From positions 1-64,000 of the forward strand of contig JAAZZQ010000088.1 of NCBI GenBank assembly GCA_014239155.1: DNA of 64,000 nt, given 5' to 3'. The translations under genes and the position numbers were made by a program. Of the stretch, positions 16,797 to 25,149 are shown piece by piece (position 1 is the stretch's first letter; each line of letters opens with the position of its first letter). Source of the stretch: Lachnospiraceae bacterium. Its GTDB lineage: Bacteria; Bacillota; Clostridia; Lachnospirales; Lachnospiraceae. The notes under the pieces are model-generated. The model worked only from the letters and a program-made list of their open reading frames with translations, ran no database searches and was not told the origin of the DNA.

Positions 16797-18191
16797 TTAT
16801 TCACACAATTTTAAAGCAATTTCCTCTCCCTCTTCAATAGCTGTTTCTACCATTAAAATCGCTTTATCTAATATTTTTTTAGAATCCCGTCCCATCTCTC
16901 TCGATTTGTTTATTATCTCTCTCAATTGTTCCTGAACTTCTATACCAATAAAAGGTACTAAAATATCCCGCAAAGTTTCTTGATTTAAACGTGGTTGCAC
17001 AGATCCCCTAATCAAACGAGTAATCAGTTCGTTGGTAAATGTCAAATTAAAATATAGCGCATAAACTTCTGGAATATAGTTCTCTGGCAGATGAAAACAT
17101 AAAATATTATCTGAACAGACTGCCCCATCCAAGTTTCTATCAATAAGACCAAAATTGCCTATTGTTCCAACTCTTCCTGTAACAAGATCCCCCACCTTCA
17201 CAAACTTGGAATAATGTTGCGGATTAATACAATATTTATTATTTATTTCAACAACCCCTTTGCAAACATCTGTTCCGCGTATGTAATATTTTCTTCCTTC
17301 TTTGTAATCAAAATATTCTTCTGCATATTGTCCAGTAAAAATATATTCTGCAATCTCATCTAACCGTTTTATATCTGTATCATAATTTCTCAATGCGCTC
17401 TCTATTAAATCATATTTTTTCTGATAAAATTCCGCATCCAATCTTCCCGTATCTGCAAAAGATTTTTTAAATGACTTAATTGAATACTGCTCAATTTGAG
17501 GATTAAAGTTCCTCAATCCCAATGTTTCTAGAAGTAATTCTTCTGCTTCTTTATAGATATTACCTGCCTCATCTATAAGTTTATATGTTTTATTTAATAA
17601 CTTTGCACATATATTCTGAAACTTATCAGAAAACAATGGTATATCCAACATTTTTAAATCATCCAGATTCAGCCCTTTTTGTATAGCCCCTCTCTCTTTT
17701 CTAAGTAATAGGTTTTTCCCATATTTTGAATTAAGGTAACAGGTCAGATAATAAGGACTTATTACTTTTGTTCTAATTACTGTACTTTTACAGCTAAAAA
17801 TAGCTGGAACATCTTTTTCTCTAACAATACATGCATTTCCCAGTGTTCCAACAACAGACACTAATATGTCTCCTGCTTTTAAGGCATATTTCGATAATCG
17901 ACGAAAATCTTCTTCTGTCATATATCTTGGCTCTGTATTCTTCAATACAAACGGCTTTACATCCTGCCCCCTTACATATCGAAATTTTGGTACATTCGTA
18001 TAATTGTCTGTATCATATGCCGAACCAAACGGACCTATTATAAAGTCTGCCAGATGAAACAGTTTATTATTTTTACATTTATGTACAATGCCTTCATATG
18101 TAAGATACGTTTTTTGATAATATTCCGCATCTATTCTGCCCGAAAATTCCAACTCTGAATATAGAATTTCCTGAACCTCTAACCCATCCAT
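16797..18191 (-). CDS. hsdS: Restriction-modification specificity (S) subunit with two target-recognition domains
   Basis: About 464 aa with two similar halves: each begins with a (G/D)R(I/L)DAE(F/Y)YQK motif (residues about 18 and 250), followed by a target-recognition domain and a conserved helix region (e.g. RGQDVKPFVL / RGTDVCKGVV; VGTLGNACIV / VGTIGNFGLI). Each half should read one half of a bipartite DNA site. Start is uncertain: ATG at 18191 is preceded by an in-frame TTG and the same frame stays open, without an ATG, back through the 3' end of the methylase gene. That open extension reads DDPSAAEFDKEYYEKLMDG and looks like real protein, see the T8 tract feature. Confidence 0.88.
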   Translation of the reverse strand: MDGLEVQEILYSELEFSGRIDAEYYQKTYLTYEGIVHKCKNNKLFHLADFIIGPFGSAYDTDNYTNVPKFRYVRGQDVKPFVLKNTEPRYMTEEDFRRLSKYALKAGDILVSVVGTLGNACIVREKDVPAIFSCKSTVIRTKVISPYYLTCYLNSKYGKNLLLRKERGAIQKGLNLDDLKMLDIPLFSDKFQNICAKLLNKTYKLIDEAGNIYKEAEELLLETLGLRNFNPQIEQYSIKSFKKSFADTGRLDAEFYQKKYDLIESALRNYDTDIKRLDEIAEYIFTGQYAEEYFDYKEGRKYYIRGTDVCKGVVEINNKYCINPQHYSKFVKVGDLVTGRVGTIGNFGLIDRNLDGAVCSDNILCFHLPENYIPEVYALYFNLTFTNELITRLIRGSVQPRLNQETLRDILVPFIGIEVQEQLREIINKSREMGRDSKKILDKAILMVETAIEEGEEIALKLCE

Positions 18192-18238
18192 CAACTTCTC
18201 ATAATACTCTTTATCAAACTCCGCCGCAGATGGGTCAT

Positions 18239-18248
18239 CTAAAAAAAA
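18239..18248 (-). other. T8 homopolymer at the methylase/S-subunit junction
   Basis: Eight A residues on the plus strand (18241-18248), read as T8 in the mRNA sense, end in the methylase stop codon TAG. A single extra T, or a -1 ribosomal frameshift on T TTT TTT, would continue the methylase directly into the S-subunit frame. Homopolymers at such positions are typical of phase-variable restriction systems. This is a structural observation plus inference. Confidence 0.6.
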
Positions 18249-20209
18249 CTTAAATGCTCTTTCTTTGCAAATTCTATAAACGCTTCGGCAATTCCATCTT
18301 CCGTCAATCCGTCATGATTATATAAATCATGCTTTACAATCAAACGATCGTTCATATCCAACATATGAGAACCATCTGGATTCATACGATAAATTTTATC
18401 CCCTGAATTATCCTTGCTTGGTTCCCGCATCGTTGCAAAGAAAATCGGATAATCATCTTTTTTCGGACATAGTTTATCGTCCCACTTTTGAACAAACATA
18501 ACTGAGGTCTTTGTTCCTGTATGTGGCTTGAAAACGTTTCCATGCAACCCGACAACCGCAAGTATTCGGCATCTTTCCGCAATAAAATCCCGAATATATT
18601 TATCAGAAGCATTATTAAATCTACCCTGCGGAAGAACAATCGCCATTCTTCCTCCATCTTTTAAAAATGACAAATTTCTCTCTATAAATAAAATATCCCT
18701 TCCAACTTTGGACTGATATTTTCCCTTTGCATTTTTGCCGAGTTCGTATTTTGAAATAATGCGACTCTCCTTAATATCTCCTGCAAATGGCGGATTTGCC
18801 ATAAGAATATCAAACATAAAATCTCTGTTTTGATTTTTCGTTTGACGCATCTTCTTAAGACCTTTCCAACCATCATAATAAATGTCTTCCCACTCTTCGT
18901 CTTTTGTAAAATCATCCCATCTGTCATAATCTAGCGTGTTCAAATGTATGACATTTGTTCTACCGTCGCCCGCAATCAAATTCAATGTTCTGCCAACCCG
19001 CACTGCTTTTGTGTCAAAGTCAATCGCAAAAACATGTTCCCTTACATAATCTTCGCATTCAGGGGGTTTCTTTTCCAGAGTAAAAAGATGACTTTGATGG
19101 ATTCCTTTTTCTGCAAGAATGCTTTTCCATACGTGGAAAATCGTATGTACAGGAAAACCACAGCTTCCTGCAGCAGTATCAATCATTTTTTCATGCTTTT
19201 TAGGATTGAGCATTTTCACGCACATATCAATTACATATCTCGGCGTAAAATATTGCCCTTTCTCACCCTTTTGTGATTTGCTCATCAAATATTCAAACGC
19301 ATCATCTATAACATCAAGATTGGAATTGAATAGTTTTACATCTTGCAGACTAGCTACACACACTGCCAAATGAGAAGATGTCAATGTAATTTTTTCATCA
19401 TCATTAAATACACCTGGCCATTTTTTCTTCGCCTTGTTAAAAAGTTCCTGTATACTGCTTTTCAAATCTTCGTCTGTATCTCCATAATTACGAAACTCAA
19501 GCGTTCTTGTCTTGTCTCTGCCACTTTCCATTTCATCATAAAGCTTGGTAAATATCAGTTTGAATACTTCCTCAAATACATCAACGCCTGCATTTGCAAG
19601 AACCTCGTCTTCCATTTCTTCAATAAGACCTTTTAAAGACTTTTTCTCACTTACCAGTTTGTCCTTTGCAACCAAATCTTCAATCGTCCATCGCTCTGTC
19701 AAAATATCCTTTAATTTTTGATTTTCTTTGGGGATATCAGGTATGTCCTCAAAAAAATTTGGGTCTTTTCTATGATAATAGGAAATCTGATCGCCATTCG
19801 TCCATACACCAATAATTGCGCCTGTAGCATTACAATAGGATTTTAATTGCTCCTTACCATCTTTTAACTTCGGCTTTTTTAACTCAACAATAATTTCCTC
19901 CGATGTCGTATGGACTTTATTAAAAATAACAATATCCGCACGTTTCTTTTCTCGCCCAAATGTAATCGCCCTTTCAAGTTCCATTCGTTCTATCGGATAT
20001 CCGTACTCATGCACTAACTTATAAATATATAACTGCCTGACAATTTCTTCTGGTGTTAATTTCACATCTTTATTTCTAACCAAACACTTTATATACACTT
20101 GATTATTTTTAATCACAATATTCTGCTCAACAGCATCTATAATGCTGTCATTAAATTGTGTCAACCTATATTCGGATTTTTTAATAATTTCAGCTAAAAT
20201 CTTGCTCAT
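18239..20209 (-). CDS. Fused restriction nuclease-N6-adenine methylase (type IIB/IIG-like RM subunit)
   Basis: A 656-aa protein starting ten bases after AAGGAG. Residues about 55-140 look like an HsdR-N-type PD-(D/E)XK nuclease: D92 in ADIVIF and E109-x-K111 in VELKKP. Residues about 210-640 form an HsdM-like methylase with motif I DTAAGSCGF (343-352) and motif IV NPPF (472-475). No helicase motor and no separate hsdR gene are in the window, so it resembles the RM subunits of BcgI-type enzymes, which act with an S subunit, rather than a full type I system. It ends in the T8 tract that separates it from the S gene by 47 bp. Confidence 0.88.
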   Translation of the reverse strand: MSKILAEIIKKSEYRLTQFNDSIIDAVEQNIVIKNNQVYIKCLVRNKDVKLTPEEIVRQLYIYKLVHEYGYPIERMELERAITFGREKKRADIVIFNKVHTTSEEIIVELKKPKLKDGKEQLKSYCNATGAIIGVWTNGDQISYYHRKDPNFFEDIPDIPKENQKLKDILTERWTIEDLVAKDKLVSEKKSLKGLIEEMEDEVLANAGVDVFEEVFKLIFTKLYDEMESGRDKTRTLEFRNYGDTDEDLKSSIQELFNKAKKKWPGVFNDDEKITLTSSHLAVCVASLQDVKLFNSNLDVIDDAFEYLMSKSQKGEKGQYFTPRYVIDMCVKMLNPKKHEKMIDTAAGSCGFPVHTIFHVWKSILAEKGIHQSHLFTLEKKPPECEDYVREHVFAIDFDTKAVRVGRTLNLIAGDGRTNVIHLNTLDYDRWDDFTKDEEWEDIYYDGWKGLKKMRQTKNQNRDFMFDILMANPPFAGDIKESRIISKYELGKNAKGKYQSKVGRDILFIERNLSFLKDGGRMAIVLPQGRFNNASDKYIRDFIAERCRILAVVGLHGNVFKPHTGTKTSVMFVQKWDDKLCPKKDDYPIFFATMREPSKDNSGDKIYRMNPDGSHMLDMNDRLIVKHDLYNHDGLTEDGIAEAFIEFAKKEHLSFF

Positions 20210-20243
20210 TTGTTCTTTTCTCCTTCAAAATAGAATAGCTGTT

Positions 20244-20678
20244 TTATAATAAAAGTCTCTCTATTTGTTTGTCTGTAAACACTCCACTCATCTTCAGCAG
20301 TTTTTTCATACACTGTTTTATTGTTTCATTATGAACGCAACGCTTTGCCTCATAATCGTAAACAACACCAATTATCATTTTTAACTGTTGCTCAATTTCC
20401 GGCACAGTAACTTGGTTGTAAGAATCTATTCCAACATTACAAATGCACATCATATTTTTTGTATTTATAAAATCTTTGTACTTATGTAGGTATTCCTGAA
20501 GCGTATTCCACATAAATGCTTTATCTTTACTCTCTATTGCTTCCCTTAGTTTTTTACTCTTCATTTGTGATTTTGCCGCTACCTGATGCGTCATATCAAC
20601 CGCTTTCATGATTGCTTTAATATATTCCGTTACCTTTTCATCATCTGTGTACTGTAAATTTTGATAATTTGTTTCCAT
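20244..20678 (-). CDS. Hypothetical protein upstream of the RM genes, 144 aa
   Basis: Starts five bases after AAAGGAGC and ends 34 bp before the methylase gene, so it is probably the first gene of the RM operon. The sequence is helical and charged (METNYQNLQYTDDEKVTEYI...) with several cysteines in the second half and no recognised domain. A role as an accessory or control protein is possible by position, but no helix-turn-helix can be pointed to. Confidence 0.65.
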   Translation of the reverse strand: METNYQNLQYTDDEKVTEYIKAIMKAVDMTHQVAAKSQMKSKKLREAIESKDKAFMWNTLQEYLHKYKDFINTKNMMCICNVGIDSYNQVTVPEIEQQLKMIIGVVYDYEAKRCVHNETIKQCMKKLLKMSGVFTDKQIERLLL

Positions 20679-20823
20679 ATTGCTCCTTTAATCCAAAATA
20701 TAAAAATTACTCTAATATTATTACTGTCACAAAATGAACCTCTGTTTTCCTAATGCATTGTCTATCACTTTCAAGTATTTTATACTTTTTCCGATATAAT
20801 ACTTATAATGTGAGTCCCTTTTT

Positions 20824-21137
20824 CTAAATCATTCCAAAATGCCTTAACGCTTTCATAATCACTGCTTCTTTCTCCACCGGACAATTCGGGTGTCTGGGGT
20901 TTTCCATTTTGCCTTATTATAATTCTCCCTCTCAATAATACCGCACTTTCGCTTCACCTGTGCAATATAGAGATTACTAACCTACAATCCCTTATGCTCC
21001 AATACATAACCCTTGATTTCTTCATAGGTCGCTTTCTTCTCCGCCTTTGTCAAATCAAGCTCATCCATCTTAAGTTCCACTTCAACACGATGCTCGACAT
21101 TGAGTTTGGACAACAAACATACCGTTTCCACATGTGA
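20824..21137 (-). pseudogene. Decayed C-terminal extension of an RlmD/RumA-type rRNA methyltransferase
   Basis: Reading the minus strand from 21137 gives SHVETVCLLSKLNVEH, then MDELDLTKAEKKATYEEIKG, then after a TAG stop VSNLYIAQVKRKCGIIEREN, and after a frameshift CPVEKEAVIMKALRHFGMI and a stop at 20824-20826. This matches the C-terminal extension that I know from many Lachnospiraceae RlmD proteins. The opening HVETVCLLSK corresponds to HVECVVLMSR at the end of the intact rlmD 4 kb away. At least one stop and one frameshift show it is dead. The flanks 20679-20823 and 21138-21259 hold no other gene that I can see. Confidence 0.8.
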
Positions 21138-21259
21138 TAGTTAGGCTATTCCCAAACATATCCTTTACATCTTAAAATAACTATTTTCAATGGATTTTAA
21201 AACCATCTTATCAATCTTTTGTTTTTGATTAGGCTAATTTTCAGATAAAAAAAGTGCTT

Positions 21260-21958
21260 TTAAATTTTTTCTGTACTCCATCCTTTCTCTTGTGCCAGTT
21301 TTTTTAAAGATTCACTATCTTCTGCACCATTTTTATGAATTTCTTGGTGATTTTTCTTTTTAGTAACTATAATATTACTTATATCAGTAGCTTTTCTTGG
21401 ATTATCTGACTTTCGTTCTTTATGATGCCCTTCAGCATCATTATCAAACGTTTCTCCTGTTAGCTGATCATATTTTATATTTTCACATTTTATTTTTTTC
21501 TTAGTTAATTTAGGTAATTCCTTTTGTATTCTATCAGACTCAATACTCCGTTCCTTTTCTAATTTAGGCGAGTCAATAAATGCGTTTATACAGTTACGAC
21601 TATCTTTTAATCTTTCTCGCTCTAACTGTGGTCTTGGTTCTTGTATTCTTTTAGATAATTCCTTTATAATAGCAGATGTATCTGCATATTTAGAATTTCC
21701 ATCTTGAAATTTCTCATCATCATCTAAATCATTATAAACTTTATTCGCACCTTTCTTATCTGTACACAGCAAACTGGACATATTATTTTTATTAATAAAA
21801 GTTCGTCCATCATTTTTTACAATACCACCCCTATTTATAGCATTACGGGTAATTGCTTTTTCTTTATCTGACAGATATTCATTATCAGCAAAATCTATTG
21901 ATAAATCCTCTGCTTTATATTTTACAAGTGAAGTTTCCTTTTTCTCATCTTTCATCAT
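21260..21958 (-). CDS. Hypothetical protein with HNH-like C-terminal region
   Basis: About 232 aa from the ATG at 21958, chosen because AGG lies six bases upstream; earlier in-frame ATGs have no site. The first 150 residues are lysine/glutamate/aspartate-rich and look poorly structured. The last 75 carry a spacing reminiscent of HNH/ColE7-like nucleases: KCENIKYDQLTGE, EGHHKER, ATDISNIIV and KKNHQEIH, i.e. HH, a central Asn and a final His. That is a weak motif match, so nuclease activity is inference. It overlaps the J-domain gene by 14 bp and is the last gene of the ParA cluster. Base composition is visibly A+T-richer than the backbone. Confidence 0.6.
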   Translation of the reverse strand: MMKDEKKETSLVKYKAEDLSIDFADNEYLSDKEKAITRNAINRGGIVKNDGRTFINKNNMSSLLCTDKKGANKVYNDLDDDEKFQDGNSKYADTSAIIKELSKRIQEPRPQLERERLKDSRNCINAFIDSPKLEKERSIESDRIQKELPKLTKKKIKCENIKYDQLTGETFDNDAEGHHKERKSDNPRKATDISNIIVTKKKNHQEIHKNGAEDSESLKKLAQEKGWSTEKI

Positions 21959-22379
21959 TATCATCCTCATTATTATCCAACATCACTTCATATAATTGTT
22001 GAAGTACATTAAAAGCTTTATCGTTACTCGGTGCGATATCTGGATGAACCAACTTAACAATATTTCGATACCATTGCTTTGCTAATTCAGGCGAATCATA
22101 CATTTCATCAGTAATGCCTAACATTTTATTCCTTTGCTTACCTTCAAGCTTAGTTAAATAAAATGTATATTCAGCTCTTTTATCTACAAATGGTCCTTCC
22201 ATAAAGTCTCGCCACTTTTCCTTAAGACACAGGAATTCCTCATATAATGCCTCATACGTATCAGCTTCAATTACTAATGGTGTTACTATCTCGTTAAGCT
22301 TTTTTATAATATCCGATAAAGTTCCAAGCTCTTTGAAACTTTCTATATCTGTAACTGATTTAAACTCTCTAAGATTCAT
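21945..22379 (-). CDS. J-domain-like protein, 144 aa
   Basis: The C-terminal 50 residues resemble a DnaJ J-domain: helix II AKQWYRNIVKLV runs into the HPD tripeptide (residues 112-114), and KAFNVLQQLYEVM fits helix III. The N-terminal 90 residues are helical and unassigned; there is no Gly/Phe region or zinc finger, so it is not a general DnaJ. By family knowledge it could recruit an Hsp70. It sits between a small protein and an HNH-like protein downstream of ParA in a compact minus-strand cluster, which points to a role in the mobile element rather than in proteostasis. Confidence 0.65.
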   Translation of the reverse strand: MNLREFKSVTDIESFKELGTLSDIIKKLNEIVTPLVIEADTYEALYEEFLCLKEKWRDFMEGPFVDKRAEYTFYLTKLEGKQRNKMLGITDEMYDSPELAKQWYRNIVKLVHPDIAPSNDKAFNVLQQLYEVMLDNNEDDNDER

Positions 22380-22429
22380 AAATATCTCCTATTATATATT
22401 TTAGTTTTATAACTCATTTTTCTAAAAAG

Positions 22430-22813
22430 TTACCGTTTCAAATCTGTATTCAGTAAAGCATCAAATCTTAATTTTGAACCAACAACATTTTCAATAATTT
22501 TCTCTGCTATCTGATTATTAGTTTCCTTGCTTCCTATATGAATATCATATTTTTTTGCAACAGCCTTTAATTCCGCTTTTAGTAAAGATAAGCCCGTAAT
22601 ATATTCTAAAGCATCTTCTCTTGTAGAAAATCCTTCTATTTTTTCACATATTTTCTCAACACAAACGTGCATTGGCTTAGATTCTTCTGTTATTGTTTTT
22701 TCTATTTCTAGATTTAATCTAGCTTTTTTAGAAATAAGCAACTGTAACTCTTCTTCTGATAAATTGTCCAAAAAATCAAATACGATTTTAAATAATTGGA
22801 TCTGCTCTTTCAT
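22430..22813 (-). CDS. Hypothetical ParA-partner-position protein, 127 aa
   Basis: Starts two bases after the parA stop codon. The protein is helical and charged, beginning MKEQIQLFKIVFDFLDNL, with a LEU/LYS-rich middle and C-terminal segment SKETNNQIAEKIIENVVGSK that could form a SAP-like or helix-extended-loop DNA-binding end (inference). No family is recognised. Its position is where plasmid partition operons keep the centromere-binding protein, so it is a candidate ParB analogue. Confidence 0.6.
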   Translation of the reverse strand: MKEQIQLFKIVFDFLDNLSEEELQLLISKKARLNLEIEKTITEESKPMHVCVEKICEKIEGFSTREDALEYITGLSLLKAELKAVAKKYDIHIGSKETNNQIAEKIIENVVGSKLRFDALLNTDLKR

Positions 22814-22815
22814 TT

Positions 22816-23703
22816 TTATATACCAACCTTTCCCATAAATTCAGTAGTCAAATTTTTTAATTCTAATATTACCTGCTCATATGTACTACCTGAACTAACA
22901 TTTTGACAAACAACAGGTATGCCATATTCAGGAGCATCAGCATATAATGTTTTATTTTCTCGAATCATTGAATCAAATATATTTATTTTATTTCTTCTTA
23001 ATTGTTGAATATATGTTTGCTGTGCTGAAATAGGCTTATTATTTCTTACTGATACCATTGTAGCAACTACACCTAAAAATATAGGGGTTATATTTTTATT
23101 ATTATCTTTAAGATAGTTATTAAATTGCTTAACTAAACTATCAACATGATTTTTTAATTGATTTATTCCCAAAGTTGAAAGATAATCCATTTTTGCAGGA
23201 ACAATATAATAGTCACTTGCAATCAATGCATTTTTTGTAACTATACTAAAATTAGGAGGACAATCAAATAATACTATGTCATATTCTTGTTCAAGCTTTA
23301 CCAGTTCGTTTTTTATATAAGAATATGTTTTTATAAAATTATTTCTATGTTGTCTTTCAGTTCCGGCAGATAAACCAGCAGCCAACTCAATATCTACATC
23401 AATTAATCCTAAATGCGAACAAATTAAATCCACTCCGCTTTTTTTTACAATCAGTTCTCTAAAAGTAGGTATAGGTCTTGTACCATCAATAATTGAATCA
23501 AACCAATACTTTATTGTTCTATTTTTTTCATAATCAGAACTCCACTTTTCAACTTTAATATATGAAAAAGTCAAGTTAGTTTGCGGATCCAAATCAATTA
23601 CCAAAACTTTTTTCCCTCTATGAGCCATTTCTGATGCCAAATTAGCAGTTATGGTAGTTTTTCCCACGCCACCTTTGTAATTAATCACAGATACAACTTT
23701 CAT
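22816..23703 (-). CDS. ParA-family partition ATPase
   Basis: A 295-aa ParA/Soj-type ATPase with the deviant Walker A KGGVGKTT at residues 10-17, switch I DLDPQTNLTF and Walker B-like IVLFDCPPNF. The start has AGGAGG seven bases upstream. No HTH extension is present, so it is the short ParA type found on plasmids and integrative elements. It heads a run of four close genes (ParA, small protein, J-domain, HNH-like). It would be expected to position or maintain the element, or to work with the downstream proteins in an uncharacterised system. Confidence 0.9.
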   Translation of the reverse strand: MKVVSVINYKGGVGKTTITANLASEMAHRGKKVLVIDLDPQTNLTFSYIKVEKWSSDYEKNRTIKYWFDSIIDGTRPIPTFRELIVKKSGVDLICSHLGLIDVDIELAAGLSAGTERQHRNNFIKTYSYIKNELVKLEQEYDIVLFDCPPNFSIVTKNALIASDYYIVPAKMDYLSTLGINQLKNHVDSLVKQFNNYLKDNNKNITPIFLGVVATMVSVRNNKPISAQQTYIQQLRRNKINIFDSMIRENKTLYADAPEYGIPVVCQNVSSGSTYEQVILELKNLTTEFMGKVGI

Positions 23704-23732
23704 CTATATAACCTCCTGTACTTTACTTTGAA

Positions 23733-23875
23733 AGTTCACCGCTCTGTCGGTGAACTGCGTGAAAATGGGGCCGCGAAGCGGCATATTCCACTCCCGTTTT
23801 CTGTGCATCCCCCGGAGGGTTCAAAGGAACCCCCCTTTCATTTATGGTGGTGCCGAAAGCTCGGCATGGGGGGTT
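23733..23875. other. G+C-rich, highly structured segment between parA and the recombinase
   Basis: Four hairpins occur in 143 bp of an otherwise A+T-rich region: AGTTCACCG/CGGTGAACT (23733-23756), GCCGC-GAAG-CGGC (23770-23782), GGGTT/AACCC (23817-23832), and AACCCCCC/GGGGGGTT enclosing TGCCGA-AAGC-TCGGCA (23828-23875). It may be a transfer origin, replication origin, attachment site or leader RNA; the sequence alone does not say which. Confidence 0.55.
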
Positions 23876-23951
23876 ATTTTGCAATTTATCTACTTAATAA
23901 CTATCAAGAACCTATGCAAGTTATTTACCGATATTTCCTTTTTAGTTTTTG

Positions 23952-24881
23952 TCATCCACCATTTTGTTTAGAACTATATTTCTCACTTTTCCTCTTACTA
24001 CCATTCTCATCTATTACCACATTACTTCTCCTACTTTTCTCAATCTGCACAACCTCAAATGTGTCCTTTGAAATTATCGCAGGATTGTTTTCTGATGCTA
24101 AATAATGAACATCGCTTTTACCCGATTTTAAAAGCTTAACATCACCTGTATACTTTTCATTGCTCAGCATAACATCAATCGTCCTCTTACACCATTTCTC
24201 TTTTCCAGTCGGAGAGAGAATTTCTCGTTTTTGAAGTTCTTTGATGATACCTAAAACGCTTTTCCCACTAAGGTACAAATCAAATATCAGCCTAACATTT
24301 TCAGCCTGTTCTTCATCAATAACCAGTTTCCCGTCCGAATTATGTTTATAGCCATAACACTTTCTATCATAGAACTTTGAAGTCCCAAGTGCTGCTCGTT
24401 GCTTAATGCCCCATTTTATATTTTCACTTCTTGACTCGTTTTCAGCTTGTGCAAGTGTTTCCATAATTACTATCATGAAATCACTGTCAGTGTTTGCAGT
24501 ATCCAATTCTTCCTGCTCAAATATTACACGAATACCCAGAGTTTTTAATTGATTAAGAGCATCTAAAATTTCAACTGTATCTCTGCCAAATCTGCTGATA
24601 TTTTTCGTTATGACTATATCCAATTTTCTGGAACGACAATCGTCAAGCATACGATTGAACTCTTTTCTTGATGAACCCGTTTTACTTGTAGATATATCTA
24701 TATAGGCATCAACTAAAACCCATTGCAGTATTGAAGCTGTCAATCTGGTCAAATGGGATATCTGGGCAGTCAGACTCTGAAGCTGATCCATACTGTTTGT
24801 ACTGACACGACAATAAATTCCGACACGCTTCTCTCTTGTCGGTTTCGGAGGGATGTAATAAACATTTGGTTTGTTTGGCAT
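23952..24881 (-). CDS. Serine site-specific recombinase (resolvase/invertase N-terminal plus recombinase domain)
   Basis: A 309-aa serine recombinase. The catalytic region is GIYCRVSTNS with nucleophile Ser27, and the arginine-bearing helix is TKNISRFGRDT. A recombinase domain follows (CYGYKHNSDGKL..., about 170-265). The C-terminus ends KRKSEKYSSKQNGG and lacks the zinc-ribbon and coiled-coil found in larger serine integrases, so it is either a naturally short clade member or slightly truncated. It is the only recombinase between the intact rlmD core and the rlmD C-terminal remnant, and is therefore the likely integrase of the inserted segment. Confidence 0.88.
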   Translation of the reverse strand: MPNKPNVYYIPPKPTREKRVGIYCRVSTNSMDQLQSLTAQISHLTRLTASILQWVLVDAYIDISTSKTGSSRKEFNRMLDDCRSRKLDIVITKNISRFGRDTVEILDALNQLKTLGIRVIFEQEELDTANTDSDFMIVIMETLAQAENESRSENIKWGIKQRAALGTSKFYDRKCYGYKHNSDGKLVIDEEQAENVRLIFDLYLSGKSVLGIIKELQKREILSPTGKEKWCKRTIDVMLSNEKYTGDVKLLKSGKSDVHYLASENNPAIISKDTFEVVQIEKSRRSNVVIDENGSKRKSEKYSSKQNGG

Positions 24882-24963
24882 ATATTTTTCTCACCTATCT
24901 GTATTTGTCTAATCATCATATGATTAATATTTACCGATGGTGGTTAGCCTATTCATCAATCCC

Positions 24964-25099
24964 GTCAACTCAACTTTGTAATAATAATCTTGTCAACTCA
25001 ACCTACCCAATATCTATTTTATCAACTCAACCTTACGCATTGATATGTTCCCAAACCCTTGATTTTACGCCATTTGACAGAATTGTTGACATCGTCAAA
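24964..25099. repeat. Iteron-like direct repeats and an inverted repeat upstream of the recombinase
   Basis: The motif (G)TCAACTCAACYT occurs three times at 24964-24976, 24992-25004 and 25022-25034, spaced 28-30 bases, i.e. on roughly the same DNA face. An inverted repeat ATTTGAC...GTCAAAT lies at about 25072-25099. They sit between the recombinase start and the rlmD 3' end, where an attachment site or recombinase operator is expected. Confidence 0.6.
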
Positions 25100-25149
25100 T
25101 AGAACTCTGCATTCCACAAATACCTTGAAATCAAGGGGCTTTCACACTC

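Noticed and set aside
16797-20209. Complete type I restriction system
   Set aside because: No motor HsdR gene is in the window and the methylase carries its own nuclease domain, so a BcgI-like layout fits better.
23952-24881. Large serine integrase
   Set aside because: The protein is only 309 aa and lacks the zinc-ribbon and coiled-coil region; it is a short serine recombinase.
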